This document shows, piece by piece, positions 43,217 to 53,806 of a stretch of DNA of 64,000 nucleotides. Each line of letters starts with the position of its first letter. The first letter of the stretch is position 1. Under the pieces are notes generated by a model that saw only the letters and a list, made by a program, of their open reading frames with translations, had not been told where the DNA came from and made no database searches. This stretch comes from Knufia peltigerae (Eukaryota > Ascomycota > Eurotiomycetes > Chaetothyriales > Trichomeriaceae). The stretch covers positions 62,001 through 126,000 of the forward strand of contig JAPDRN010000061.1 in assembly GCA_030247855.1 (NCBI GenBank). Reading direction: 5' to 3'. The position numbers were made by a program, and so were the translations under genes.

Positions 43217-44439
43217 CCACAAACCCAATCCACCTCTACCGCTCCCTTCTCCGGGAAGCCACCTATCTTCCCTTACCACAATGCCGCACCTTTATCAAAT
43301 CCCACATCACCACCTCCTTCCGACGTTACCTACCCAAATACTCTCAGAACAACCATGAAGAACCCAAATCTCGGTCCGGCAACTCCCTTACCTTTGACCG
43401 ACGGACGAAACTCCTCCACCGAGGCCGCAAGTTTCTGTCGTCTCTCCGCCGCGCAAATGAAGGCTACACGGCACACGTCGAGAAGGTCATGCGGATGACC
43501 TATGGCCGTATAGGACCTAGACGATACGCCCTCCTCGAACCATGGCTATCAATTCCAGTATCTCGGGACGATGCACAAGTCTCGGATCAACCATTCGGGT
43601 CCAAGTCGGACCCAAACAATGGTACAGGTGCTGGGATAGGCCCAGAGGGAAAAACGCCGTCTCGTCAGCAGACAAACCAAGGAAAGAAAAGCGATAACAA
43701 GCCAGAATCGACGACCCTCCCTGTCCTCTCACCCCGTCGCGAAGCCTACTTCTCCTCCCAACTTGCCAAGTACGACATTTCACCCAACATGCGAGCCTTG
43801 CTTGTTTCCCAGGCCGCCGAACAATCCAAATTCGACCGTTCAAATCGTCCGTCCAACAAGGTCAAACCGAGCTTCAAGCCTTCCCCGCCCACAACCATCT
43901 GGGGAACTCCCCTCCCCCCCAGCCGAGTCAAGAACCTCAAGCGAGAATGGTACCGAGCCAACGTCGTCGGAGCTGCCCTCCCACCTTTGCCCGGGGAGGA
44001 ATACAAAACCCTCCACGACCTGGTGAGCGGCAAGACACCGTTCCCGGCCATTCCACAACGCAGACTACGACGACCGCGAGCCCAGAGGTCCGAGGAACTC
44101 CAAAACGCAGAAGAGGCGGACAGACAAGCCGAGGTGATCCTGGAGGGTCCCAAACCGGGAATTCGATTCAAGGATTATACCGACGGTCGTCCACACAAAA
44201 TGACCCCCCGTCTCCTCCGTCACCTCCTCTCGCGCTCCGTGCTCAAGCAGACCCCCTTCGTCAAACTCAACACCACCCCCACCGCCACCACCAGCGAACC
44301 TCACGGCAAGAATCGTCCACAAAATAATAACCTTCTCGCTTTCCACTGGGACGATGCCTTGACTCGCGAGCGATATGAAACCTCCAAGCTCACTAGCCCA
44401 ATAACGCAAAGGCAGAGTGATTTATTGTTTGCATCATGA
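43213..44439 (+). CDS. LYR-motif (Complex1_LYR-like) protein, probably mitochondrial
   Basis: A single-exon 408-aa basic protein. The start MTTNPIHLYRSLLREATYLP carries the LYR tripeptide in its usual N-terminal helix, and FRRYLPKYSQ follows. LYR proteins are small mitochondrial adaptors for Fe-S cluster delivery and respiratory-complex or mitoribosome assembly. This one is much longer than typical (about 100 aa), with a Lys/Arg/Pro-rich body (LLHRGRKFLSSLRRANEGYT; VKNLKREWYRANVVGAALPP) that suggests an RNA- or ribosome-associated role; that is inference. The ATG at 43213 is preceded by a minimal uORF. GC-rich codon use yields long antisense frames. Confidence 0.75.
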   Translation: MTTNPIHLYRSLLREATYLPLPQCRTFIKSHITTSFRRYLPKYSQNNHEEPKSRSGNSLTFDRRTKLLHRGRKFLSSLRRANEGYTAHVEKVMRMTYGRIGPRRYALLEPWLSIPVSRDDAQVSDQPFGSKSDPNNGTGAGIGPEGKTPSRQQTNQGKKSDNKPESTTLPVLSPRREAYFSSQLAKYDISPNMRALLVSQAAEQSKFDRSNRPSNKVKPSFKPSPPTTIWGTPLPPSRVKNLKREWYRANVVGAALPPLPGEEYKTLHDLVSGKTPFPAIPQRRLRRPRAQRSEELQNAEEADRQAEVILEGPKPGIRFKDYTDGRPHKMTPRLLRHLLSRSVLKQTPFVKLNTTPTATTSEPHGKNRPQNNNLLAFHWDDALTRERYETSKLTSPITQRQSDLLFAS

Positions 44440-44895
44440 GGGCTTGGAAAACTTACTAACTTCCAGTATAAGCCATAATGACTTGGTCAAGGGGGCTTCT
44501 TGCTATTGAGAACATCTTGCGCCGTGCTCGTCGCTGAACCTCGACGGCTTGTGACCATCAACCTATCCCAATAGCACAAATAACGACAGAAAATTTACAC
44601 AAATACGATACAATTGTTATAGTCAGGAAAAATAGGTTCTCAAGTGTATTTCACTAGAAACTATCCACCTATGATCGGCACCAGATTTTGTTGCTGACCA
44701 GTGCCTTTCCAGAGGCCCAATATCTCGAAGCCTTGTGTACAATCAATCCAGACCTACGCCTTTGCCCAGGTAATATTGAACGCCGTACCTCTACGCCAAT
44801 GTTGTTACCGTTCCCCTGTTCTGTTCTTCCCTGTCGCTAAGCGTAATCAAAAAAGAGTAAAACATTTGCTCGTCAATCGTTAGTTCCGCTATCGA
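44440..44895. other. Intergenic between convergent LYR and GH81 genes
   Basis: About 450 bp of 3' flanks; nothing else recognised. Confidence 0.6.
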
Positions 44896-47800
44896 TCACG
44901 GAGACCCTCCCAGCATGGCACTCAGTGCAATGTACCACGTTCGAGAAGCTCCTCCATCGATCCAGCTCATATCAAAATTGTCCTGCGTAAAGAAGTTGTA
45001 TGCTGCGCTCGGGTTAATGTTGGCAAAGTTTGCATATACAATACCTGAAAGTCATTAGCCCTGTGTCCTATAGAGCTACCAGGGGACTCACCTTTCCACC
45101 CTCCTGTAATATTAGCGGCGTCCCTTGTCGCACCATTTGCAAAGTAAGTTGTCCACTCTTCAGCCACAAATTGCTCTACAACACATTAGTTGGATCTGTG
45201 AAAATGAAAGATAGGTCAAAACCTACGAGTTCGTGTCAAAGTTGAGAAAGGCATCACCGGGATCATATGAATGCTATATCGTGTCAGTAAAAAGCTCCAC
45301 GGGTGAGACTGGCACAACTTACCCTTCAATATAACTGAAGTCGGTTCCAAAGTAGGTTGTATGGTCGGCTTTGTTCTCGAACAGAATCCCCGTTACCTTG
45401 TTGCCAATGAATTGCGCCGGCTGATTGACATTATCAGAAGTCATGAGGAAATAGTTGTGCAAGCTGCGTGCAAGGACCGACAGCATCAGGTTGCCACGAC
45501 CTTCCATGGAAGCGTCGCCAATGGTCTTGCCCCACATCTTTAAGCCATAAGCAAACATAGCATCCTCAGAAGACGACTCTTCATCTTTGCCATCTCCAGA
45601 AGCAAAGAGCCCTTTGGCCCATGAGTGCCCATGGTACCAGTCGAAGGATCTGAACACCGGGAAGTATTGGTCCAGGGAGCTTGGATTTGAGACGTCCCGC
45701 GCCAATGCATTGACATAGTCCTTGTTCTTGATGAGCCAGGTAGGGTCCAAATAGCCAATGACAGCAGCAGCATGAAGGAAATATCCATAATGAAAATGGT
45801 GGTCGTTGTAATAAGAATTGCCAAAATCGACACCATCATCACCAGTCACATAACTTGCCGACGAGACGATGCCCCTCCAGTCCGTGTCGTATAGTAGCGG
45901 GAATTGCTGCTGGTTGTTCGAGAAGACTTCGAAGCAACTCTCTAGTTCGAGCAGCGCAGTCTTGGCTAGGTCAGCTTGATCAGCAAGATCGTGCATTGTA
46001 TAGACTAGCGTTGCAAACTTGCTCAGGGCCTTGCCGGAGTAGTACATGCTGTTAAGGTTCGTTTGGGCAGACATGTTTTGAGAGGCTTCCGTGACAGCGA
46101 CCTGCTGAATGGCCGCGACTGCAGCTGCTGACAAGCTCGTGGTTGATTCAGATGAGCCTGCAGGTCTCCAGGGTGCAAAACCGAGAGATGTCGGAAGCTC
46201 ATCCTCCTCCAGGACCCAGTAATCTGCAATCACCGCTGTAGCAGTTCCAACGGTGGTGGTGGCCAGGGTCAGATTCGTCACTGTTTTTGGACTGGTGGCT
46301 GCAAACGACTGGAGATGATGAGGAAGAGCGAACATGACAAGAGTCGAGTTCTGTGCAAATGGCCCGCCTTTTGTCCATGACAGGCTGTACTGAGCTTTCG
46401 CATCCTGGGCATGACCACCAATGTGTCCAGCCGTGGGCCATGTGCCTGCAGCGTCATCATAGATGAAGTCGAGACCATCATTAGGCAATTTGCTTATTTG
46501 TATGTCACCATACCAGTTGGCGGGCCCTTGAAGCAACGTGCTTGAGACGAGCTTGAAATTAGGGTTAATGCCATTGCTTGGAAGTGCGTACAAAAGCCAA
46601 ACTTTACCATCCTCAAGCGTGATTCTGTACTTGAATATACCAGGTTTAGCCTCTCCAGCAGCCGAGACACTGCGGAAGAAGACGCTGCTTTGGATATTTG
46701 GCTGTAGGTTGATGTATTGACCAGTGATAAAAGCCATCCCCTGCACCAGAGGCATGGTGAGTACTGAGGTAGAGCCAGTCCCAGGCGAGAGATGTACATT
46801 TGCTGAGAACGCCAGCAGTGAATCAGTTGTGAGAATGGTATTGCTTCCGAATTCCGCCGCGGATAGAACCATGGACTGAATGCCGAGTGGATTGATATAA
46901 AAGGAGTCTGGCGAGTTTGGAATAGCCGTATTGGGAGGACCGAACGCCTTCTGGCTCTGTTCAACATGAGAGATGGCCATGCCCCAACTCTGAGCGTTGC
47001 CGCTTCCTTTGCTCCACGCCAGAGTATACGGGAACGTGAAAGCTGGAAAGTCCTGGTTTCCCAGAACAAAGTTTTCGTAGAATTTGTTGGTCTCAATGGG
47101 TCCCGTGATATTGGTGATACCCAGTCGTGGCACAGGGTGGCCTCCCTGTTGCGGTATGTTTGTTGGCGGTTGCCCGATAGCAATCGGCTCAAACAGGTCC
47201 TGACCATAACAGCCCATGGTGAGCAGGCATGAAGCAGTAGCCGTGGGGAGATTTGGAAGTTGGGTATCCGTGGTCAACGTGGTAGACAAAGTCCCGGTGA
47301 TTACAGAGGATGCTGACAAGGTTGTTTCTATAATCGCAGTACCCGTTGTTGTTATGACTGTCGTGCCAGCGGTCGAAGTCGCGATCACTGTTCCTCCAGA
47401 TGTCACAGTAGTGTTCAATACTGTTACGGCGGTGATGGTAGCAGTTGTCTCGATCGCGATAGTCGTCACAGTTTGCGTGACAACCACTGTCTCGAACGTT
47501 GTCAGGGGTACAGTGATGGTCTCGGTGAGGGTACTCTGGGACGTGGGTGCCGTTGCATTGCCAAAGCTAACAGTGCTATTAAGAGGCTGAATGGTTGCCG
47601 AGGTAACAGACGGGACGCTGGTAGGAAATGGCTGCACCGGCGGATGTCCTGCTGTCTCAAGTGTAGTAATAATGCTCTATACTTGTCAGCGATGTTCAAA
47701 TAGTGTTGAGAGATAATCCTACTCCTGTAGGCGCCAAAGATGATTGGTTTTCGAGTGTGCTGGTAGGAATTTGCGAAGAATTCAGGCTCGTCACCGTGAA

Positions 47801-48175
47801 TGTCTGGACACTCAGATGAGGATCGCCGAACGTGATGGTGGAAGAGCCTTCTTCGTGAGCGACAGCATCCGGCTGGCTCGAGGCGGCGGGCGGCGGCTCC
47901 GTGGCTGACGCATGCGGCGTGTAGACGTATGTTGTGAAAGGGTTCGTGAAAGGATTCCCGTCAGGAAATGAGGCGAAGAGGGGAGGTCCAACCTCGAAAT
48001 GATGACCCAGCGCATCTGAACGCAGGAGTACATATCAGTAGCAAATTCCAAGCCTGATCTCTCTGATCAGCAGGAAATCATTCAACTCACTGATAAAACG
48101 AGGGCCGGCGGGTAGAGCTCCGGCAAGAAAAATCTGTGACAGTGTTAGTAAAATTGGACAAAATCGTCTGGGCAT
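44896..48175 (-). CDS. Endo-1,3-beta-glucanase, glycoside hydrolase family 81 (ENG1-like)
   Basis: Cleaves cell-wall beta-1,3-glucan, in yeast for septum dissolution at cell separation. Six exons (48175-48091, 48015-47723, 47676-45323, 45273-45227, 45175-45092, 45044-44896) give 1003 aa. A signal peptide (CPILLTLSQIFLAGALPAGP) starts the protein. A Thr/Ser/Val-rich tract (about residues 135-255) precedes the GH81 domain. The domain opens NKFYENFVLGNQDFPAFTFP, and the catalytic region reads SFDWYHGHSWAKGLFASGDG then DEESSSEDAMFAYGLKMWG, with the acidic residues of the family. The short 3' exons restore YIEGIHMIPVMPFSTLTRTR, EEWTTYFANGA and the terminal SWIDGGASRTWYIALSAMLG, all familiar GH81 blocks. 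Confidence 0.93.
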
Positions 48176-49386
48176 AGTGAGAGGGCAAGAGAGTCTGGGA
48201 TCTGGATTCGCTACACATGTAGCGAATCGAACTGATTCAGGAAAATGCCAGTAGCGAGAGTGGTTGAGATCTGCAGGGGGGAGGTATTGCAGAAGAGTTC
48301 AATGTTTCAGACTCCAATTGTGAATGTCAGGTATTTCTTTGGTATCTAGAGTTATTGATGGACACGTTATAGGTGCAACAGGTAGATTCTTGGATGTTCA
48401 CAAAGTGTAGATGTCCTAGAAGCAGTTGAGACACCATTTTGTCCTCCTGCTCCGTAATAAATGCTGGAAGCTGGTGACGACTAGAGGGGGACAACAGACT
48501 TCCGAATCGAGCTATTGCAGGCAGGCCAAAATTCGAGAAGGTGTCAAAGCATACCAGGATCAGAGCTGTAGACATTGGACTAGACATGTGCACGGTGGAC
48601 GGCATGATCCGTGAGTCCATGCAACCGTAGGCTCGAGCTCGAGGTGGAGATCAGACAATGGCGTGCTAACTCGTCTCTGAGGATAGTAACAGCGATACCG
48701 ATAGCACGATAGGGATTTATAGGATGAGGAGTGCGGTGTTAGCTGATAGGTAGGAAGGATAACGAGGCTGTCGACGACGTGAGAGAGGAGGAGGAGGGTG
48801 TCTGGTTGAGACGGTTGACGAAGAAGACTCCATCGTCTTTGCACTCGCCGTTGATGCTCTGCTCCTTCCTCCATCGACGATCATCTGCTCTTTCCCACCA
48901 TTCAAGACTGGAACGGGCCATGCTGTCATTGTCGGGCCTCGCGATAGATGACAGGAGGAACTACCGTGCAGAAAGCATGCTGATCTGGAGTCTTGAAGGT
49001 TTTGTAGAAGGACAAGACCCGTTGCTTAGAGCCAAGCGATCTGTGCCAGCGACAGTCCTGTATGATTGTGACGAGAGATCGCGATGAAGAATTCATCGAA
49101 GTCCTGGTGTACGAGGTGGCTGAAAGGTTGATTGCGAACTATATTGTATTGTTGAGGTTGTTGGTGTTTTTGAACATTTCAATGACGATGGGTCAATCTC
49201 GGCAAAGCGTGTCAAAATGGGCGAATCTCCTCAATAGTCGCCGCCACCACAACATTCAACGCCAGTTACACGCTCTTCTAGAAAGATATATCGGGGTCTG
49301 GTTCTATCATTGATTGATCATTCATGCCGTTAGGTGCTCCTTGTGCTGCATCACCCCCTCTACGTATCCTTGCGACAAGCCATTCA
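48176..49386. other. Intergenic: GH81 promoter and UTP14 3' flank
   Basis: About 1.2 kb; only short frames without features on either strand. No RNA gene recognised. Confidence 0.55.
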
Positions 49387-52194
49387 CTATACCATCGGCC
49401 GGGCCATTGGGCGAATGATACCTTGTTTCGTCAGGACTCTTGGTTTGGTGGCATCCTGGAAGGTACTCTTCGTGGTCCATTCAGGTCCAAGAGGCAGACG
49501 TAGAGATCGCTCATATTGCTGACGCGACTCGAATGGGTGAGGCAACTCGGTGGCCAGATATTTTCCGTTCCGCTTCACCCGCTTCTCGTTGATGATTACC
49601 CGATCCAATTTGGCATCTTGTCGCTTGTCCTTGGACACACCTTTGACGGTGGTAACGAACCGTCCCTTGGCCCGGTTTTGGACTTTTTTGCTAATGCCCT
49701 CGCCAGCCCAGCTCCCCCATCCAGGTAAGCCATTGTCGATCACCTGGTCACCCTCTTCCTCTTCCACCTTATTCTTCTCCTTCGCAAAATCTTGCTCCAC
49801 TTCATCGGGACCGGCAAATATGGCATTTGCAAGAGCAGCGTGATCGTCTTGCTCGTTTTCGGATTCGGATGGGCTAGTGTAACCATCAAGTTCAATGTGC
49901 GATACACCGGTCTGCTTCCTAGGCAATGCTCCTTCCTTCGGTGCACGATGTGGGCCAGTATTCTTCGCTACGATAGGTCCAGAAGTTGTCGCCTCATTAG
50001 CTCCCTTGCTGTGGCGTGGGGTCGCCAGGGGTTGAGGTTGCGTTGAGATGAGTGGTGTAATGGCAGAGTTGGAGGATCGTCCTTCGTTGGCTTGTCCCAT
50101 TTGTTCCTCGCCATTCTCATCGTCTTCTCTCTCAGCATCTGATTCACGTTCTTCGAATTCACTCTTCTGGACCGGGTGTTGAATTGGTGGCATTTCAGCC
50201 TTGCCTTGTCCGCCAAATTTCCAACGTCCCTTGGGCTCTTCCCAATCAGCTTCCGAATCATCCGATCCGCCGTGTTCGCCGTCGTCTTGCAAACTTCGTT
50301 GCAGTCTATAGAGTTCTTCGTCATTGGCCGCTTTCCTCGAAGCTTCCGCCTTCCTCATAAAGGCCATGTTGTTAAGACGAGATTCAACGCTTGCTGGAGC
50401 GTCATGATCGAGAGATTCGAGCTTGTTTTCCAATCGAGCCCTTTCGTCTTCTGAGTCCGAATATTCGTCAGACTCTGACGATTCGACATCGTCTTCGTCA
50501 GAGCCTCCCACCATCTTGCCTTCAATTCGTCTGCGTAGTTCCTCGTCTCGACGAGCAAGATCTGTGACACTATGTCGAGCGTTCTCGTCCCAAGCAGCTC
50601 TGCCCGTGGCTTTGATGCTCTTTGCCCACTTACTTTCGCGGTGTCGTGCCCCCATTCGCTCTTCGGCGCGGCGGCGATCATTCTTCTCACGATCTTCGTC
50701 GGAATCAATCAAGCCTTGTGCGGCTAACAAAGACCGATGCTCCAGCTCGGCTTTTTCTCGTTCCTTGCGGTGTACCCGACGATAAGACTTGCTTTTGATC
50801 TTCTTGATTCTTCGGGCTCGAATCTCTTCTCGGAACATCAAATCTCTTGCTTTTCTCAACTCTGCTCGACGTGCCTGAACTTCCTCAAGTGGCAGTTTCT
50901 TTTCCTGAAGCTCTTCGTAAGCCTGCTCCTGCTCATCGAGTGATCGCTGCTCTTTGGACAACATGCCGCTTTCCTTCATGATATCGTGGATGGTGGATTC
51001 CAAGGCAGTCATAGGTTGAGACTTCGAGGTCGGTCCAAGTTGTCTGCTCGTCAACTCACCACTTGCCGCGGGATCGACTAGTGGGAAAGAAAGATGCTCC
51101 GCACGGCGATTTTGCTTGACAGTCTCTACCCATTTACCCAGCTCTTTTTTTGTCTCGTCATATGCGGCCGCGCGGTCAAGGCGGTCTTGCTGGCGCTTCG
51201 CCAGTGGGGGAGCAAGTTTACCAGGGATCCCGCCTTTATAAACCTCATTGCCCTGTTCCTCGTTATTCTGAAGGATTTTGAGTGACTGCCTCTGGCGCGG
51301 GTCCTTGATATATTGCATCAGATCTGCTGCTGATATCTTCGAGCCACTTATTCCAAATTGCGACGGCTTGTCCGACAGATTGCTGGGAAGTCGTCGCTGC
51401 CTCATTGCAGTGTCTGACCGGCCGCTTGAAAGTCCCTCCACGAAGTTCTGCAAACGGGAATGATCACCATCCTCGTCAGACACAGAGAATAGTGACTTCT
51501 GATCCTCCTCGTCTTCTGACTCCTCGTCTTCGTCTTCATCTTCGTCGTCTTCAGATTCGGGGTGCTCTTCGTGCTCATCGTCACTGCCCGAGCGAGCATT
51601 ATGGCCTTTTCTCTTCTTTCCAGCCACATCAGATCCAGATTCATCGTCCATGTCCCACGCAGTAGCAAGGTCAATTGCATCGTCACCGAGATCATCACTA
51701 TCTTCATTTTCGTTCTCCTTGCCATCGTCTCGCTCGTTCTCATCTAAGTCATCGGCGACAGAGCGGCTTCTTTTTTTCTTGGGATGGGCAGTTGTACTTG
51801 TGCTACCACGAAAGGCGAAATCTGCAAAGCGCTCCTCATCACTAGCACCAAAGGCATCTTCACTGTCAATGTCACTGTCCTCATCGTCGTCGTCGACGCC
51901 CACATGCCACCGGTTGCCTTCGAGGTCAGAACCCTCATCTACAGACTCGTCTTCATCGTTTGTAGTCACTCTTCTCCTCTTTGATGACCGTTCATCGAGA
52001 GTTTCTCGGGTATGTGGCTCGTCTGAATCGTCCTCGACCACTCCGAGTCGATGTTTTCTGATTTTTACCGGTTCTGGGTTCTCGTGTTCTGCAATCTCGA
52101 GGGCGTTTAGTTTTCGGTTCTTTTCGGTTCTCTTCCTGGTTGAATGTTGTACTTTGCCAGGTTGCAATGGTCTTCCGTGCGCTTGTCGAGGCAT
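49387..52194 (-). CDS. UTP14: U3 snoRNP / small-subunit processome protein UTP14
   Basis: Part of the nucleolar SSU processome; activates the Dhr1 helicase that removes U3 snoRNA during 18S rRNA maturation. A single exon encodes 935 aa. The N-terminus is basic (RKRTEKNRKLNALEIAEHE) and is followed by long Asp/Glu/Ser tracts. The conserved core starts near SKISAADLMQYIKDPRQRQS. KIKSKSYRRVHRKEREKAEL is the Utp14 signature, followed by ERMGARHRESKWAKSIKATG. The C-terminus has GLPGWGSWAGEGISKKVQNR, VIINEKRVKRNGKYLATELP and HPFESRQQYERSLRLPLGPE. These blocks occur in Utp14 proteins in the same order. Length is close to the usual 900 aa. Confidence 0.95.
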   Translation of the reverse strand: MPRQAHGRPLQPGKVQHSTRKRTEKNRKLNALEIAEHENPEPVKIRKHRLGVVEDDSDEPHTRETLDERSSKRRRVTTNDEDESVDEGSDLEGNRWHVGVDDDDEDSDIDSEDAFGASDEERFADFAFRGSTSTTAHPKKKRSRSVADDLDENERDDGKENENEDSDDLGDDAIDLATAWDMDDESGSDVAGKKRKGHNARSGSDDEHEEHPESEDDEDEDEDEESEDEEDQKSLFSVSDEDGDHSRLQNFVEGLSSGRSDTAMRQRRLPSNLSDKPSQFGISGSKISAADLMQYIKDPRQRQSLKILQNNEEQGNEVYKGGIPGKLAPPLAKRQQDRLDRAAAYDETKKELGKWVETVKQNRRAEHLSFPLVDPAASGELTSRQLGPTSKSQPMTALESTIHDIMKESGMLSKEQRSLDEQEQAYEELQEKKLPLEEVQARRAELRKARDLMFREEIRARRIKKIKSKSYRRVHRKEREKAELEHRSLLAAQGLIDSDEDREKNDRRRAEERMGARHRESKWAKSIKATGRAAWDENARHSVTDLARRDEELRRRIEGKMVGGSDEDDVESSESDEYSDSEDERARLENKLESLDHDAPASVESRLNNMAFMRKAEASRKAANDEELYRLQRSLQDDGEHGGSDDSEADWEEPKGRWKFGGQGKAEMPPIQHPVQKSEFEERESDAEREDDENGEEQMGQANEGRSSNSAITPLISTQPQPLATPRHSKGANEATTSGPIVAKNTGPHRAPKEGALPRKQTGVSHIELDGYTSPSESENEQDDHAALANAIFAGPDEVEQDFAKEKNKVEEEEGDQVIDNGLPGWGSWAGEGISKKVQNRAKGRFVTTVKGVSKDKRQDAKLDRVIINEKRVKRNGKYLATELPHPFESRQQYERSLRLPLGPEWTTKSTFQDATKPRVLTKQGIIRPMARPMV

Positions 52195-52625
52195 ATTATC
52201 TTCTCTGTGGTCTTTAGCACAACTGTGCGGAGGAGGTGGTGGTGCAACAGTTCAAAATAAATAAATTAATTAATTATTTCTTAATGCGCAGGAAAAGTTC
52301 TGGAGAATCTTATCTTATCATTATGGCACTGAAAAGGGACTAGTTGCAAACTTGCTCGGGATAGCCTTGTCACGTGGTCTACCTAGATCTTTGTCCAAAA
52401 GTCACACATTTACCAAACGTTACCGTTGGATCTCCAGAAAATAGCTGTGTTTGCATGGTCAAGATACCAAGGTGAGAACAAGCAGTGTCAAACTTGTTAC
52501 GACAATAATTACCCTGAAGGATAGTCCTGACGCCTACGCTTGGTACTTCGATAATGACTACCGTCAAGATATTCTTACCTACTAGGATGGGCTCCAGCCT
52601 GTATACCAATTGCGCCGATGATTCT
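52195..52625. other. UTP14 5' flank
   Basis: About 430 bp. A CACGTG box at 52371-52376 and an AT-rich stretch at 52255-52285; no gene seen. Confidence 0.55.
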
Positions 52626-53355
52626 TCAGGCCTGCCTGACCCGGTCATTAAGACTAGGAAGACTGGAATCGATATCAAGTCCAAGTGCTAAAGTGCAACC
52701 AGTCCGAGATAACAACCTCCAAATCCCCACGATCTTTTCCCGTACCACCCGCCACACAGACATAAGAGCCAGCAAGAGACGGGAACATCCTGCCGCTGAT
52801 GATTGTCGTGCATCAATCAAGTCCAACTCCCTCCTCAGGTCTCCCATTGACCCATACCGTTCATGCCAACAGCCCGTGATTATGGATGGATAGCGAAGGT
52901 TCTCTGTGGACGGATAGAGCCCTTGCCGATATTTGTCTTCCATGTAGGTCATCAGATAGCTGGGGTCCAAGTCTTTCGTTTCGTCGAAGTAAGGTGCTAA
53001 CCCTGTCTCGATATCATACACTGCGCAGCCGAATGCAAAGATGTCTAATTCTACGCTGACATCAGGGCGAGGAGGCTCGGGAGCTCGATAGCTAAAGGCG
53101 TCATAAATCGTCAGTGCTTCATGCTCGTCTATGCTTGAACCTCCAAGGTCGATCCATTTGGCATGCTCCTCGTTCCAGGTAGATTGTGTGATCTTGGATA
53201 CGGAGTACTTTTGCAACGCACGGATGATGTCCAAGTCGGTTGTAGACGGCCGGTTCCCGTTCAAAATACGGCTTGTCGTTCTCAGAAAGGAGGGTTTTGC
53301 AGTCACTGGCAGAAAACTTGATTACAGCAAATGTGCTTTGAATACAGCTGGACAT
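52626..53355 (-). pseudogene. Protein kinase relic with the catalytic loop deleted
   Basis: One minus-strand frame (53355 to about 53190) encodes a kinase N-lobe: FAVIKFSASDCKTLL with the VAIK-type Lys, FEREPAVYNRLGHHPCVAKV for helix C, and DHTIYLE for the hinge strand. A second frame, shifted relative to the first and beginning within the same bases, encodes the C-lobe: AKWIDLGGSSIDEHE in place of the DFG segment, YRAPEPPRPDVSVELDIFAF, and GCWHERYGSMGDLRRELDLI. The 60-70 residues that should lie between, including the HRD catalytic loop, are absent. There is no room for them as an exon, and the halves are out of frame. This looks like a deletion relic of a small fungal kinase. The recurrent TACGGAGTA (53199-53207) sits at or near the junction. 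Confidence 0.65.
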
Positions 53356-53806
53356 TTTACGACGCTCTCTTGAAGATTTGATTGTGATGGGGTTTGCCCC
53401 CTTGTCTTCGTATTCATTAACTTGGCCACTTTGTAGGGATAGTCCAATTGAGGATTAAATTCTCGCTAGCCCTTCTACGAAGTACATTCAACTGCATAGT
53501 AAAAGGGGCTGGAAACTTCATAATGGATGACACCGTTACACAGACCTCAGTGTCAGATGACTCAGCTCTGAGCTTCCTTCATTGGTTTTGAATGCCATAG
53601 CCTCGTTTCAGAGGTCTGCCTCTTCTAACTGCAATGACCGATCAGCTCACAGAAACCAATTTTTAGGATGCTCGTGGACATTTCCAACGCGGACAGTACC
53701 GGCGGGCACTCCTGAGTCACGGCATGAAGGAAACGGGCCACGCAAACCCGACGACCCCAAACAATGCGTTAGTCTCAGTGGCGAACACCCCCCTGACAAT
53801 GACAAC
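53356..53806. other. Intergenic, nothing recognised
   Basis: About 450 bp between the kinase relic and the arylsulfotransferase-like gene stop; only short frames. Confidence 0.55.
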
